This document shows positions 20,300 to 29,218 of a stretch of 64,000 bases of DNA, in pieces (the first letter of the stretch is position 1; each line of letters starts with the position of its first letter). Both the position numbers and the translations under genes were made by a program. The stretch is from Bacteroidota bacterium. GTDB lineage: Bacteria; Bacteroidota; Bacteroidia; AKYH767-A; OLB10. The stretch spans positions 1 to 64,000 of the forward strand of contig JANXSD010000018.1 in assembly GCA_025352785.1 (NCBI GenBank). Reading direction: 5' to 3'. The notes under the pieces are model-generated. The model worked only from the letters and a program-made list of their open reading frames with translations. It ran no database searches and had not been told where the DNA came from.

Positions 20300-23200
20300 T
20301 TATTGAACTGCAATAGGTATTGTTTGTTGCTCTGCCTCATTTTTTTCCAGCATCAAGAAGTAAAAGCCCTTTGGTAAATTGCTTAAATCAAGCTCTTTCA
20401 CATTATTTCCATCAAGTGAATATGCAGATTCTATAACTAATAAATTACCAAGCATATCAACAACTTTTAGTGTATACTTCTCATTTAATGTTGCGCCGAA
20501 AGTAATACTTAACTTACCTGAAGTTGGATTTGGGAATGCGGATAATGCAGTTAAAGCATTGTCATTAGAATTTACATTACTATTATTTTGATTTATTCTA
20601 CAATTTTGCGCAATTGTTATAACAAGTGAATTAACAATACTAGATCCGCAAGCATTATTCGCTTTTACAGTTAACGTTGCTGATGAAGATGTTGATGTTG
20701 TATATTTTACAGTGACACTAATTCCTGTTGATGTACTAACAAAACTAGCTCCACCGGTAATTGCCCATGTATAGGATGTTGCTCCTGTAACTGAACCAAT
20801 AGAATATGTTACGGCAGTTTGACTTTTACATACCGACGACAATCCAGAAATTACGTCTGGTTGTGATGTAGCCGCTATAACTGTTAACGATGATGTTGCA
20901 CTTGATCCACAAGCATTATTTGCTTTTACAGTTATATTTCCAGAACCTAAGAAACTATTTCCATAGGAAACTTTAATTGAGGTGCCATAATTATAAGTGA
21001 TTGTCGCTCCAGCAGGAACCGTCCAAGTGTATGAAGTAGCTCCGGAAATAGAAGAGATTGAATAAGTGACACTAGATTTTTTACAAACATTCGTTGTCGA
21101 TCCAGCGATTGCGCCAGGATTACTTGGTTTTGATTGAACTAATAACGAAGCAGTGAGACTATTTCCACATGCGTTGGTAGCGAAAACAGAAACATTTCCA
21201 GAAATAAATCCAGAAGGGAATGATATAAATACTTCATATTCATTTTGAGAATTGGGGCCTGTAAGAATTAACGGATTCCCTGAATGACCAAGTCCATCAG
21301 TTATGGTACTTCCAAATGGAGCCGACCAAGTATAAGATGTAGCCCCGATAACTTGATTTATCTCATATTCATAATTACTACCGCATACTCCAGACAAACG
21401 ATTATCATCTCCATCACCACTAAATATTGGTTTCGTTGGCACTGATCCCGTAAGAAGTACTACTGCCGTTGCCGTTCCAGTACATCCATTTTTATCAGAA
21501 ATAATTACTGAATAAGATCCTGAAGAAATCCCCGTAATAGTTGCAGAAGTTCCACCTCCGGGAGACCATAAATAATTGTATGCGGGCACTCCCCCTGAAG
21601 GAATAACTGTTGCGCTTCCAGATGCGAGACATCCTGAAGCTGTGGTGGAGGCAATTCCAGTTACTGCAGTTGGAATTGTGATAACTGCAGCAGCATAAGC
21701 GGTACAACCATTCACATCAGTAACGAGATAATTATATGTTCCTCCTATTAGATTTAATAAGGATGCATTACCATAATTATAAGGAGAAGTTCCACCAGCT
21801 GCTTGCAATGAAACTGTACCCAATTGATTATTACAAATCGGTTGAGTCGCATTTGCTGTTAATGATAAAAGTGATGGCTCTACTAAAGTTCCACTAACAT
21901 AATTAGTAGTATAATTAGCTGAAGGGATAAATTGCAAATTCGATGCAACAATAGTATACGTACCTCCAGATGGTATTCCATTAACGATTTGATTTTGTGT
22001 ATTCATTACTACATAATTCGGTCCTGAAGAAATAACGTTTGAAGCATTATCGTCATAACGATATCCTGAAATAGTAGAAGTAAAAGTTGGCAAACTATTA
22101 CATGCTTGATTTTTGCTATCGGCTTTAATAGTTAATTCAGCAGGAAGTATTGTTAGTATACCGAGATCGTAACTAACATCAAAATTATTTGATAAGAAAG
22201 CACCTGGCACAATATAATGTGAGCCTACTTTATAACCTGTAATTAAATTTATAGGTTTGAAAACATAAAGAGTATCACCTGCAGGAGCATTAACATCATT
22301 CTCATCGAGCACGACTGCAACATCTGCTTCGGTACTTGAACCTGCAGTACTATTTACAATTGGCGACCCACTTGCGATTACACGTTGATTCACAACAGCA
22401 GTTCCACTTGCGATTACACGTTGACTAGCAATAACACGTTGGTTAGCGAGAGGAATAGAACTTGTTAAAGTAACATTTGCGGAATCTACTTGATAATTGA
22501 AAACTGCTTCTGGTGAAAGATCAATTAATCGAGTTGTATCGAACACGACACTACTTGCAATTACTCTTTGACTAGCGATCACACGTTGACTAGCAATAGC
22601 TCGTTGACTTGTTAGGAAACTAAGATTTATTAAATCAATACTTGCAATTACTCTTTGATTAATTTGAATTTTATCATCCACAAAAACTACTGCATCTGAC
22701 ATATCCGAAGTGTGAATACTTTTCACTCCATTTAAGAAGGCACTTTGTTCACTTGGATCAATATATGAATTATCATAATTGTAATTAAATCCTAATGCAA
22801 GTCCATTTATTTCATCCCCATAAACGAGTGTAGTATCATGTGCTGTAATTTTCAATAACATTTTTTCAATTGCAAGTTGACTATTATTGAATGAATAATG
22901 ATACAGTTCTAACAAACCAACATCAAATGAAGTAACTGCTGGTTTAATAAAATAAATACCAACATTACTAGTGCTTGTAGCAGAAGTTGTATAAAGAATA
23001 TTATCTAATCCTAAGTCAGTGAGCGTAAGATTTGTTGAATCTAATGGTTGTCCATCAACTGTTACCTTAGCTGTGAAGAGTGGTAATTTCTCGCCGAATT
23101 TTTTTGCTTTATTATCTGCAGTAATGACAATATTTTTCTTTATTGGAGAATAGAAATACAACGAATCAGAATAACCACCATCGGTACCTAAAGGAGTAAT

Positions 23201-26200
23201 AGATGGATTATAAATTTGAATTGGAGGATTACCAAAAAATGTAGGAACAGTAGCTGATAATTGATTGGAATTTAGAATTGTTGTTACTAATGGTACTCCT
23301 CTAAAAATAATTTGCGATTGTGATGTTAAATAATTTCCATCGATTGTTACAACAAAAGTTACTTGACCGGGGATCACACTTGCATTAGGCAAACCGATGC
23401 TCAATAAATCAGGAGTTGGTGCAGCGAATGTTCGTAATGCGGCATCAGCATCCGCAAGACCGTAACCAGTTTCAAAATCAAACCCTGGAGAATTCATATC
23501 TACTCCTGAATTTTGCATTATCGTTTTTACTTCCGTAGGAGTTATTACTTGATTATAGAATTTTTTCTTTCCTTCCACTAACAATGCAGCGATACCTGCA
23601 GCATGTGGAGCAGCGCAAGAAGTTCCAAAGAAATTCGGGAATGCATCAGACTCAATGTTTAAATTTCCGCCAAATGAAACAGTAGTATTTACTCCATCTG
23701 GTGCGATGATATCTGGCTTATTTCGTGTTACTCCTCCTACAGGTGATCCACCAATGGAAGAAAATGTTTCAAGGAGTGGAGGAGTTACACCGAAGGCTGG
23801 AGTTCGTGTGTAACGTGCTGCGCCAACAGCGATAGCACCATTTGCATTAGCTTGACCAACAATGGTAGATGTACCAGTATTGTATTCTGAAATTATTCCT
23901 TCACCACGGAAGATAATATATTTAAAATTCACGTTCGATGTTCCTGCTGCACGAGTAATTAAAAGACTTGCATTTTGAGGTGTTGATCCTCCAACAGTAA
24001 AAGGTAAAACTTCAAGTGGATCACCACCAATATTATTTCTATTAAATCCAAATAATGTTATTCCATTATCGGCAGTCAGATAAATATCTAAATCATTATT
24101 TGTACCTGTTTGAATTTGTCCGTTAGAATAAATTGAATCTTGCCATTGAAGAACAATTGTATAATTTCCTGGAGCCAATGTTAAGCTCTGATATACGTCA
24201 CCAGCACCATTAAAATTATGAGCAGATCCAACTAAACCATTTGGAGTTGTTGTTGGATTGAAAACTCCAGCGTACGATTTATTTCCATAATTACCGGCTG
24301 CGGAGAAGTAAGACACTCCTTGACTAGCTACTTGATTAACAACTTGAGCAACTAATCCATCTTGAAAAAATGGTTCCGTAATAAATGTAACATCATCAAC
24401 AATAATAGTACAAGTGTCTTGTTGCAATTGCAAAATTCCTTGTGCAAAATCTCCAGCGCTAATAAATCCAGTTCTGAAAGCCAATTTTGCTTTTGGAGCA
24501 ACGTCATGCAGAATTTGCAACATTGCTCTTCCTTCATCACTACGACGACCAAATGGAAATTCTTTTAAAACATGAACAGGATCAGGATTTACTGTGTTGC
24601 CTATTCCTGGAAGGTCATCGTTGAGAACATCTGTTTGTGCAGGATCACCTAATAATGTATTATAACTATCTGATAAAACTCCAATCTTTACACCACGACC
24701 TTGAACATTATACCCATTGCGTGCAATGTCTGCTCGAGAGGCAATATCACCACCCGAACTTGAAACTCCACTATTAGATACGGGAGGAAAAAGAGGGCGA
24801 ACATAATCAATTAAAGTTGGAAGACTATCTAGTTTTTTTAAATTCACAACGGGATAAAGTCCAGATATAAATAAAGTATTCGGACCATTATTAATTAAGT
24901 TGGTGATACCATAAGGAGTTGTTTGAAGCAAGCTTAAAAGATTTGCATATTGACCAGCGCGCGCGATCACTTCAACTAAAACACTATCACTACTTAATTG
25001 ATAAATATTATCAAGCGTATCACTTACTGATGGATTGAAATTAAAATAAAGTGATGTTAATTCAGAACCAATTAATGAATTTGTTTTACCATCAACTGGT
25101 GGTGGATAGTAAGGGAAAATACAAGGCCCTTGTGATACTAATGCAAAATCTGAATTGGAACAACCATTGGTAGGATCAGTTACCGTTAATGTAAATGCTC
25201 CAAGAGCATTAACGATAATTGAATTAGTATTTGCACCAGAAACAATATTTCCACCATTACTTTGTGTCCAACTAAAACTAACACCACTAGTTGATGAAGT
25301 GCCTATTAAAGTAGGAGTTAAAATTGCACAACTTAATAATTTATCAGCTCCAGCATTTACATTTGGCACTACATTATTTAAAGTAACGAAAGCAGTATCA
25401 GTAGCACTACATCCATTAGAAGTTGTTGTTACTTTCAGCACATACCCACCGGCAACATTTGCATTAATGGAGGATATATTTGTTGCTGAGGTAATATTTC
25501 CTCCGTTGAGGGTTGTCCAGTTATAAGTTACGCCAGAAGTTGTAGATGAACCATTAAGTTGAGCAGTTGTTGATGCACATGTTATTTGTTTATCAGCACC
25601 AGCATTTGCATTTGGCACTATATTATTTAATGTTACGAAAGCTGTATCGGTAGCAAAACAACTACCAGTAGCAGTTGTAACTTTGAGTACATAGCCACCC
25701 GTAGCATTTGCAGAAATTGTAGCTGTATTTGATGCGGAAGAAATATTTCCTCCATTAATGGTAGTCCAGCTATATGTTACACCAGAAGTTGTTGATGAAC
25801 CTGCAAGTTGAACAGATGATGTAGAACAGGTAATTTGTTTATCAATTCCTGCATTTGCATTTGGTGTTGTGCAAGCAACTGCCAAAGGACAATAAACAAT
25901 TGTTACTCCACTTTGGATATTAATTTGTGTTGAACTCCAAAGTGCACCAGTGATATCACTATTTCCTGCACCTGATCCAATACTTATTCCTGCATTTGGA
26001 GTCCATACAGTACCGAGCCATTTCGAATGACTTCCACCTGAAGAACCATTTACGATAACGAATGAATAAGCTCCGTTAGAACAAGTAGAACCAATGCCAT
26101 GCGTTTCTGTATAAATTCGTGAGGCATTACCTCCATTCAATAAACTCACACTTGATTTACCAAGATCAATATCACCATGAACAAATATTTGAATATTTCC

Positions 26201-26959
26201 AGTGCTGGTATTTTGGAAATTAAAAATGAAATTATTTCCACTCCCCGAATTTTTTATTGATTTGAAAACATAAACACCAGGACCATTAAATGTAATTGTT
26301 TTATTTCCTGAAAGTGTCATGTCTCTAAAAATCCCAGGAGAAATAGATTGTGTTGATGTAATATTTGTTGATGCATAAGCAGCGAATGAAGTTGTAGCTG
26401 GAGCGGAAGGAAGAATTGGTAAACTTGGAGCAGCAATAAAATTTCCTAATCCAGGAATTGGTCCAGAGTATGTTGTTCCCGCAGGGTGAGTAACTTTTTT
26501 TGTTACTTGTCCGCCACCAACAATAATATTTCCGTTTACATCTAAGTTATCACCTAATGAAGCACCTGTTCCAACAGAAAGAATTGTTCCAGAAGTGGCA
26601 TTCGTATTTGCCGCAGTAATTTTTCCAGCAATGGAATTCGAGTTGCTTAAGATGATAGATCCTCCACTACTAATTCCGCCAGTAATATTTGCGTTACCCG
26701 TAGTTTTTATTAAAAAACTACTTCCGATCGTTCCTCCTTGAACAGAAGTAGAAGAACCCATTTGAACAAAACTATTCGAAGATGAACTAAATCCTCCGTA
26801 AAGTACATAGTTACTAATTGGGGTTAGTTGCCCGAATGAAATAATCGGTGATAAAACGATAGTAAAAAGAAAAATTGCACGAATAAAAACTTTCTTAGCA
26901 TTCTTCTGTTTCAACGTTAATCTCTTTGCCGACATTGGATAAGTTAGATTTTTTTTCAT
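20300..26959 (-). CDS. Giant secreted subtilase/sedolisin-like multidomain protein, type A T9SS sorted
   Basis: The protein has 2219 residues. The signal peptide is about 24-45; MSAKRLTLK (residue 9) may be the real start. Order: beta-helix-like glycine/serine-rich domain (about 46-365); three PKD/Ig-like repeats (about 366-635); peptidase-like domain (about 745-1150) with Asp in IGVLSDSYN (about 760), RRSDEGRAMLQ (about 808) and GTSCAAPHAAGIAAL (about 1113); a TIG-like domain; two MBG domains, the second split by QRVIAS repeats (about 1434-1530); a third MBG unit; SprB-like and Ig-like units; and a C-terminal PNPTSGKLSI ... LPKGFYFLML type A sorting domain. The usual subtilase His is replaced by a DEG motif, which suggests a Ser-Glu-Asp triad of the kind seen in S53-like members. 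The protein is predicted to be secreted or surface-bound, and its substrate is unknown. Confidence 0.85.
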   Translation of the reverse strand: MKKNLTYPMSAKRLTLKQKNAKKVFIRAIFLFTIVLSPIISFGQLTPISNYVLYGGFSSSSNSFVQMGSSTSVQGGTIGSSFLIKTTGNANITGGISSGGSIILSNSNSIAGKITAANTNATSGTILSVGTGASLGDNLDVNGNIIVGGGQVTKKVTHPAGTTYSGPIPGLGNFIAAPSLPILPSAPATTSFAAYASTNITSTQSISPGIFRDMTLSGNKTITFNGPGVYVFKSIKNSGSGNNFIFNFQNTSTGNIQIFVHGDIDLGKSSVSLLNGGNASRIYTETHGIGSTCSNGAYSFVIVNGSSGGSHSKWLGTVWTPNAGISIGSGAGNSDITGALWSSTQINIQSGVTIVYCPLAVACTTPNANAGIDKQITCSTSSVQLAGSSTTSGVTYSWTTINGGNISSASNTATISANATGGYVLKVTTATGSCFATDTAFVTLNNIVPNANAGADKQITCASTTAQLNGSSTTSGVTYNWTTLNGGNITSATNISSINANVAGGYVLKVTTTSNGCSATDTAFVTLNNVVPNVNAGADKLLSCAILTPTLIGTSSTSGVSFSWTQSNGGNIVSGANTNSIIVNALGAFTLTVTDPTNGCSNSDFALVSQGPCIFPYYPPPVDGKTNSLIGSELTSLYFNFNPSVSDTLDNIYQLSSDSVLVEVIARAGQYANLLSLLQTTPYGITNLINNGPNTLFISGLYPVVNLKKLDSLPTLIDYVRPLFPPVSNSGVSSSGGDIASRADIARNGYNVQGRGVKIGVLSDSYNTLLGDPAQTDVLNDDLPGIGNTVNPDPVHVLKEFPFGRRSDEGRAMLQILHDVAPKAKLAFRTGFISAGDFAQGILQLQQDTCTIIVDDVTFITEPFFQDGLVAQVVNQVASQGVSYFSAAGNYGNKSYAGVFNPTTTPNGLVGSAHNFNGAGDVYQSLTLAPGNYTIVLQWQDSIYSNGQIQTGTNNDLDIYLTADNGITLFGFNRNNIGGDPLEVLPFTVGGSTPQNASLLITRAAGTSNVNFKYIIFRGEGIISEYNTGTSTIVGQANANGAIAVGAARYTRTPAFGVTPPLLETFSSIGGSPVGGVTRNKPDIIAPDGVNTTVSFGGNLNIESDAFPNFFGTSCAAPHAAGIAALLVEGKKKFYNQVITPTEVKTIMQNSGVDMNSPGFDFETGYGLADADAALRTFAAPTPDLLSIGLPNASVIPGQVTFVVTIDGNYLTSQSQIIFRGVPLVTTILNSNQLSATVPTFFGNPPIQIYNPSITPLGTDGGYSDSLYFYSPIKKNIVITADNKAKKFGEKLPLFTAKVTVDGQPLDSTNLTLTDLGLDNILYTTSATSTSNVGIYFIKPAVTSFDVGLLELYHYSFNNSQLAIEKMLLKITAHDTTLVYGDEINGLALGFNYNYDNSYIDPSEQSAFLNGVKSIHTSDMSDAVVFVDDKIQINQRVIASIDLINLSFLTSQRAIASQRVIASQRVIASSVVFDTTRLIDLSPEAVFNYQVDSANVTLTSSIPLANQRVIASQRVIASGTAVVNQRVIASGSPIVNSTAGSSTEADVAVVLDENDVNAPAGDTLYVFKPINLITGYKVGSHYIVPGAFLSNNFDVSYDLGILTILPAELTIKADSKNQACNSLPTFTSTISGYRYDDNASNVISSGPNYVVMNTQNQIVNGIPSGGTYTIVASNLQFIPSANYTTNYVSGTLVEPSLLSLTANATQPICNNQLGTVSLQAAGGTSPYNYGNASLLNLIGGTYNYLVTDVNGCTAYAAAVITIPTAVTGIASTTASGCLASGSATVIPSGGVPAYNYLWSPGGGTSATITGISSGSYSVIISDKNGCTGTATAVVLLTGSVPTKPIFSGDGDDNRLSGVCGSNYEYEINQVIGATSYTWSAPFGSTITDGLGHSGNPLILTGPNSQNEYEVFISFPSGFISGNVSVFATNACGNSLTASLLVQSKPSNPGAIAGSTTNVCKKSSVTYSISSISGATSYTWTVPAGATITYNYGTSIKVSYGNSFLGSGNITVKANNACGSSATSSLTVIAATSQPDVISGLSSVCKSQTAVTYSIGSVTGATSYTWAITGGASFVSTSTGISVTVKYTTSTSSSATLTVKANNACGSSIVNSLVITIAQNCRINQNNSNVNSNDNALTALSAFPNPTSGKLSITFGATLNEKYTLKVVDMLGNLLVIESAYSLDGNNVKELDLSNLPKGFYFLMLEKNEAEQQTIPIAVQ
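22370..22660 (-). repeat. Seven copies of a QRVIAS-coding repeat
   Basis: Within the second MBG domain the hexapeptide QRVIAS occurs six times, plus one QRAIAS. Some copies are adjacent (SQRVIASQRVIAS) and some are separated by 6-45 residues. Codons differ between copies (Arg as CGT or AGA, Ala as GCA, GCG or GCT, Val as GTA or GTG), so the DNA has diverged while the peptide is kept. Confidence 0.9.
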
Positions 26960-27292
26960 TGTTTAAAATTGTTAAAAGATTTGAAAATGAGCCCGAAATT
27001 TACATAAATTTTAGCCTCAAATTACCTTTTCATAAAAATAATTATAAGCTCAGCTTCTCTATGAAACCCTTAGCAAAAACGTTGATCAAACTCATTAAAA
27101 AATATAATAAATTTAATGACTATTTATCTTCAAATAATAATTAAAAACGTACAATTAATGCTAATCAAAAGAAAATTATTTCATCTTAAAATTTACTTAA
27201 TACATTAATGATCAAATATTTATCGCTAAGTTATATGAGAAATAACGCATTAATCATTATTTAAAGGATTTATTTTTGTTCAATTCTTGATT
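26960..27292. other. 333-bp AT-rich intergenic region
   Basis: Very AT-rich sequence upstream of the giant peptidase-like gene, holding its 5' region. A 72-codon plus-strand frame overlaps it but has biased low-complexity composition and no recognisable protein features. No repeat or hairpin of note was seen. Confidence 0.55.
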
Positions 27293-28488
27293 TCAACTTA
27301 GCTTAGAATCCACAAAATACATTTCGATTAATCCCTTATTTTTTGCTTCAATTTTACCTCGATGTGTGCAATTGAATTTATCTTTTATAAAACCATGAGT
27401 AGCATCGGAAATATTTACCTTACCAACATGTCCGCTACTTTCCATTCGGGATGCTGTATTTACCGTATCGCCCCAAATATCATAGGCGAATTTCTTAATC
27501 CCTACTATACCTGCAACTACAGGTCCCGTGTGGATACCTAATCGCAATTCAAAATAGGGTTGTCCTATTGCTATTCTTTCTTCTTTATTTTTTTCGATGA
27601 ATGCTTGCATCTCTAATCCAGCATGAACTACATCATGAGGATGTGTAAAATTGATTACTGGTAAGCCACCAGCACACATATAACTATCACCAATCGTTTT
27701 TATTTTTTCAATTCCGTATCTAGTAATAATTTCGTCGAATGCACTATAACAATAATTAATTTCGCGAACCAATTCTTCTGGAGAAAGTTTTTCACTTGCT
27801 TGAGTGAAGTTTTTAAAATCGGTAAACATTACAGTTACTGAAACAAAGCTTTTCGTTTTTGCAGTACCTGTAGCTTTTAGTTCTTCAGCTGTTTCTGCAG
27901 GAAGGATATTTAATAATAATTCTTCGCTACGTTTTTTCTCTTTTGAGATTCGATTTCGTTGTGTAAAAAACACACTAGCGAATAAAAGTACTACAGCAAA
28001 TCCACCAATAAATCCATTACGCATTAATGTTTGTCGGCGGATTTCTTGTTGTTGAATTTTTTGATCTTTCGTTAATAAATTTATTTGAGCCACCAACGGA
28101 AGTTGTCCATTGCATGGCATCATCAATACTCGTTTTAATTAAATAGACATCGGCAGAAGAAACGCCAAAACTATTCGTTCTTGCGGTAATAATATATCCA
28201 CTATCAGCGCATTGATGAACGAAACAATCTACTTCTTCACCAGAACCACGATACGTTTTAGTCCATTCAATTGCACCATTTACATTTGTTTTTACAAGAT
28301 AGATATCCCAATCTCCTGCTCCGTAACTTTTTGTCCAGCCAACCGCAATGTCCCCCCCCATCGAAAGTTTGTTCAGCAGAAAGTTCTTGATCAGTTGACG
28401 GACCACCAATTGCTTCTGCAAAGGTGATTTGAGCATGTGTTGGGAGGCAAAAGCACAAAAGGATTGATAAAAAAGTACAAGTTTTTAT
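27293..28488 (-). pseudogene. Decayed beta-propeller-repeat/adenylate cyclase gene
   Basis: The 3' part (27293-28126, 277 codons) encodes a TM helix and a full class III cyclase domain with FTDFKNFT, EKIKTIGDSYM and YDIWGDTVNTASRME, closely resembling the cyclase at 18137. The 5' part encodes a perfect signal peptide (KTCTFLSILLCFCLPTHAQ) and two propeller-type repeats (GDWDIYLVKTNVNGAIEW, SADVYLIKTSIDDAMQW). Three lesions separate them: the expected ATG at 28486-28488 reads ATA; a G8 tract (28352-28359) puts the repeat region out of frame, and seven G would restore FDGGDIAVGW; and at about 28095 the repeat region joins the cyclase linker QINLLTKDQK in a different frame, as after an internal deletion. 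The cyclase could still be made from an internal Met, so loss of function is likely but not proven. Confidence 0.82.
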
Positions 28489-28811
28489 TTCGTTAGGTTT
28501 TGCAACTCAACGAAATTTTGTTTTGAATATTGTCTAAAAATCAAACTTAAACAAAGAAACAAGATAATTCTAAATTTCATTCGCTGTTCTAAAACATATT
28601 CATATGCACTATAAACAGCCTACAATTCGATTTCATCAATTCTTAGATGATGAAGTATTTAAAAATAAATATATTTATCCTTTAAGGAAGGTAGAATAAA
28701 TAATTACTTGCGTTATCTACTTTCTGAATATCAATAATGGAATTGTATCTTTGGAAATGACGAAAGTAAATTTACCATCTCCAACTTTTAACAAATTAAA
28801 CATCCCCTACT
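28489..28811. other. 323-bp AT-rich divergent intergenic region
   Basis: Lies between the decayed cyclase gene and the SRPBCC gene. Apart from a candidate -7 box near its right end, nothing else was recognised. Confidence 0.55.
28746..28753 (+). promoter_or_regulatory. Candidate Bacteroidota -7 box (TATCTTTG)
   Basis: TATCTTTG fits TAnnTTTG and lies about 60 bp before the SRPBCC gene. A weak TTTCTG at 28721-28726 sits at about the right distance for a -33 element. Confidence 0.4.
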
Positions 28812-29195
28812 TTGAAAAACTTTAAATCATACTTTATAATTCCAGCGCCTCCAGAAGATGTGTATGCTGCTATTACGAATCCATTAACGATTCAATTATG
28901 GACGGGTGAATCAGTTGAAATGTCGACGATTCCGGGTTCTGAATTTTCAATGTGGGAAGCAAGTATTAACGGTAAAAATTTGGAGTTCGAAGAAAATAAA
29001 AAAATTGTTCAGCAATGGTATTTTGGTGAGCAAGAGGAGCCATCCATTGTAACGATCAAATTACATCCCCATAAACAAGGAACATCGGCTGAATTACTGC
29101 ATACGAATATTCCTGATGGTGATTTTGATGATATTGTTGATGGATGGAAAGAAAGTTATTTTGGAGCTATAATTGATTTTTATTTGGTGGATTGA
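28812..29195 (+). CDS. SRPBCC/AHSA1-type START-like domain protein
   Basis: The protein has 127 residues and covers one complete AHSA1-like fold: FIIPAPPEDVYAAITNP, LWTG, FSMWEASINGKNLEFEENKKIVQQW (split by text), PSIVTIKL, AELLHTNIP and a C-terminal helix DGWKESYFGAIIDF. Such proteins bind hydrophobic ligands or act as co-chaperones. The start is TTG; no in-frame ATG lies upstream before a stop, and the first internal Met (residue 37) would remove the first strand and helix. It is convergent with the cupredoxin-repeat gene, with a 23-bp gap. The specific role is unknown. Confidence 0.8.
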   Translation: MKNFKSYFIIPAPPEDVYAAITNPLTIQLWTGESVEMSTIPGSEFSMWEASINGKNLEFEENKKIVQQWYFGEQEEPSIVTIKLHPHKQGTSAELLHTNIPDGDFDDIVDGWKESYFGAIIDFYLVD

Positions 29196-29218
29196 CACAA
29201 AAGTTTCTACGAAAAAAG

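Noticed and set aside
25155-25526. A 123-codon plus-strand frame inside the giant peptidase-like gene
   Set aside because: It is antisense to three PKD-like repeats, has no recognisable protein pattern, and the minus-strand frame has clear domain structure over the same bases.
26926-27144. A 72-codon plus-strand frame upstream of the giant peptidase-like gene
   Set aside because: It has lysine/asparagine/phenylalanine-rich low-complexity composition in very AT-rich DNA and overlaps the start of the minus-strand gene.
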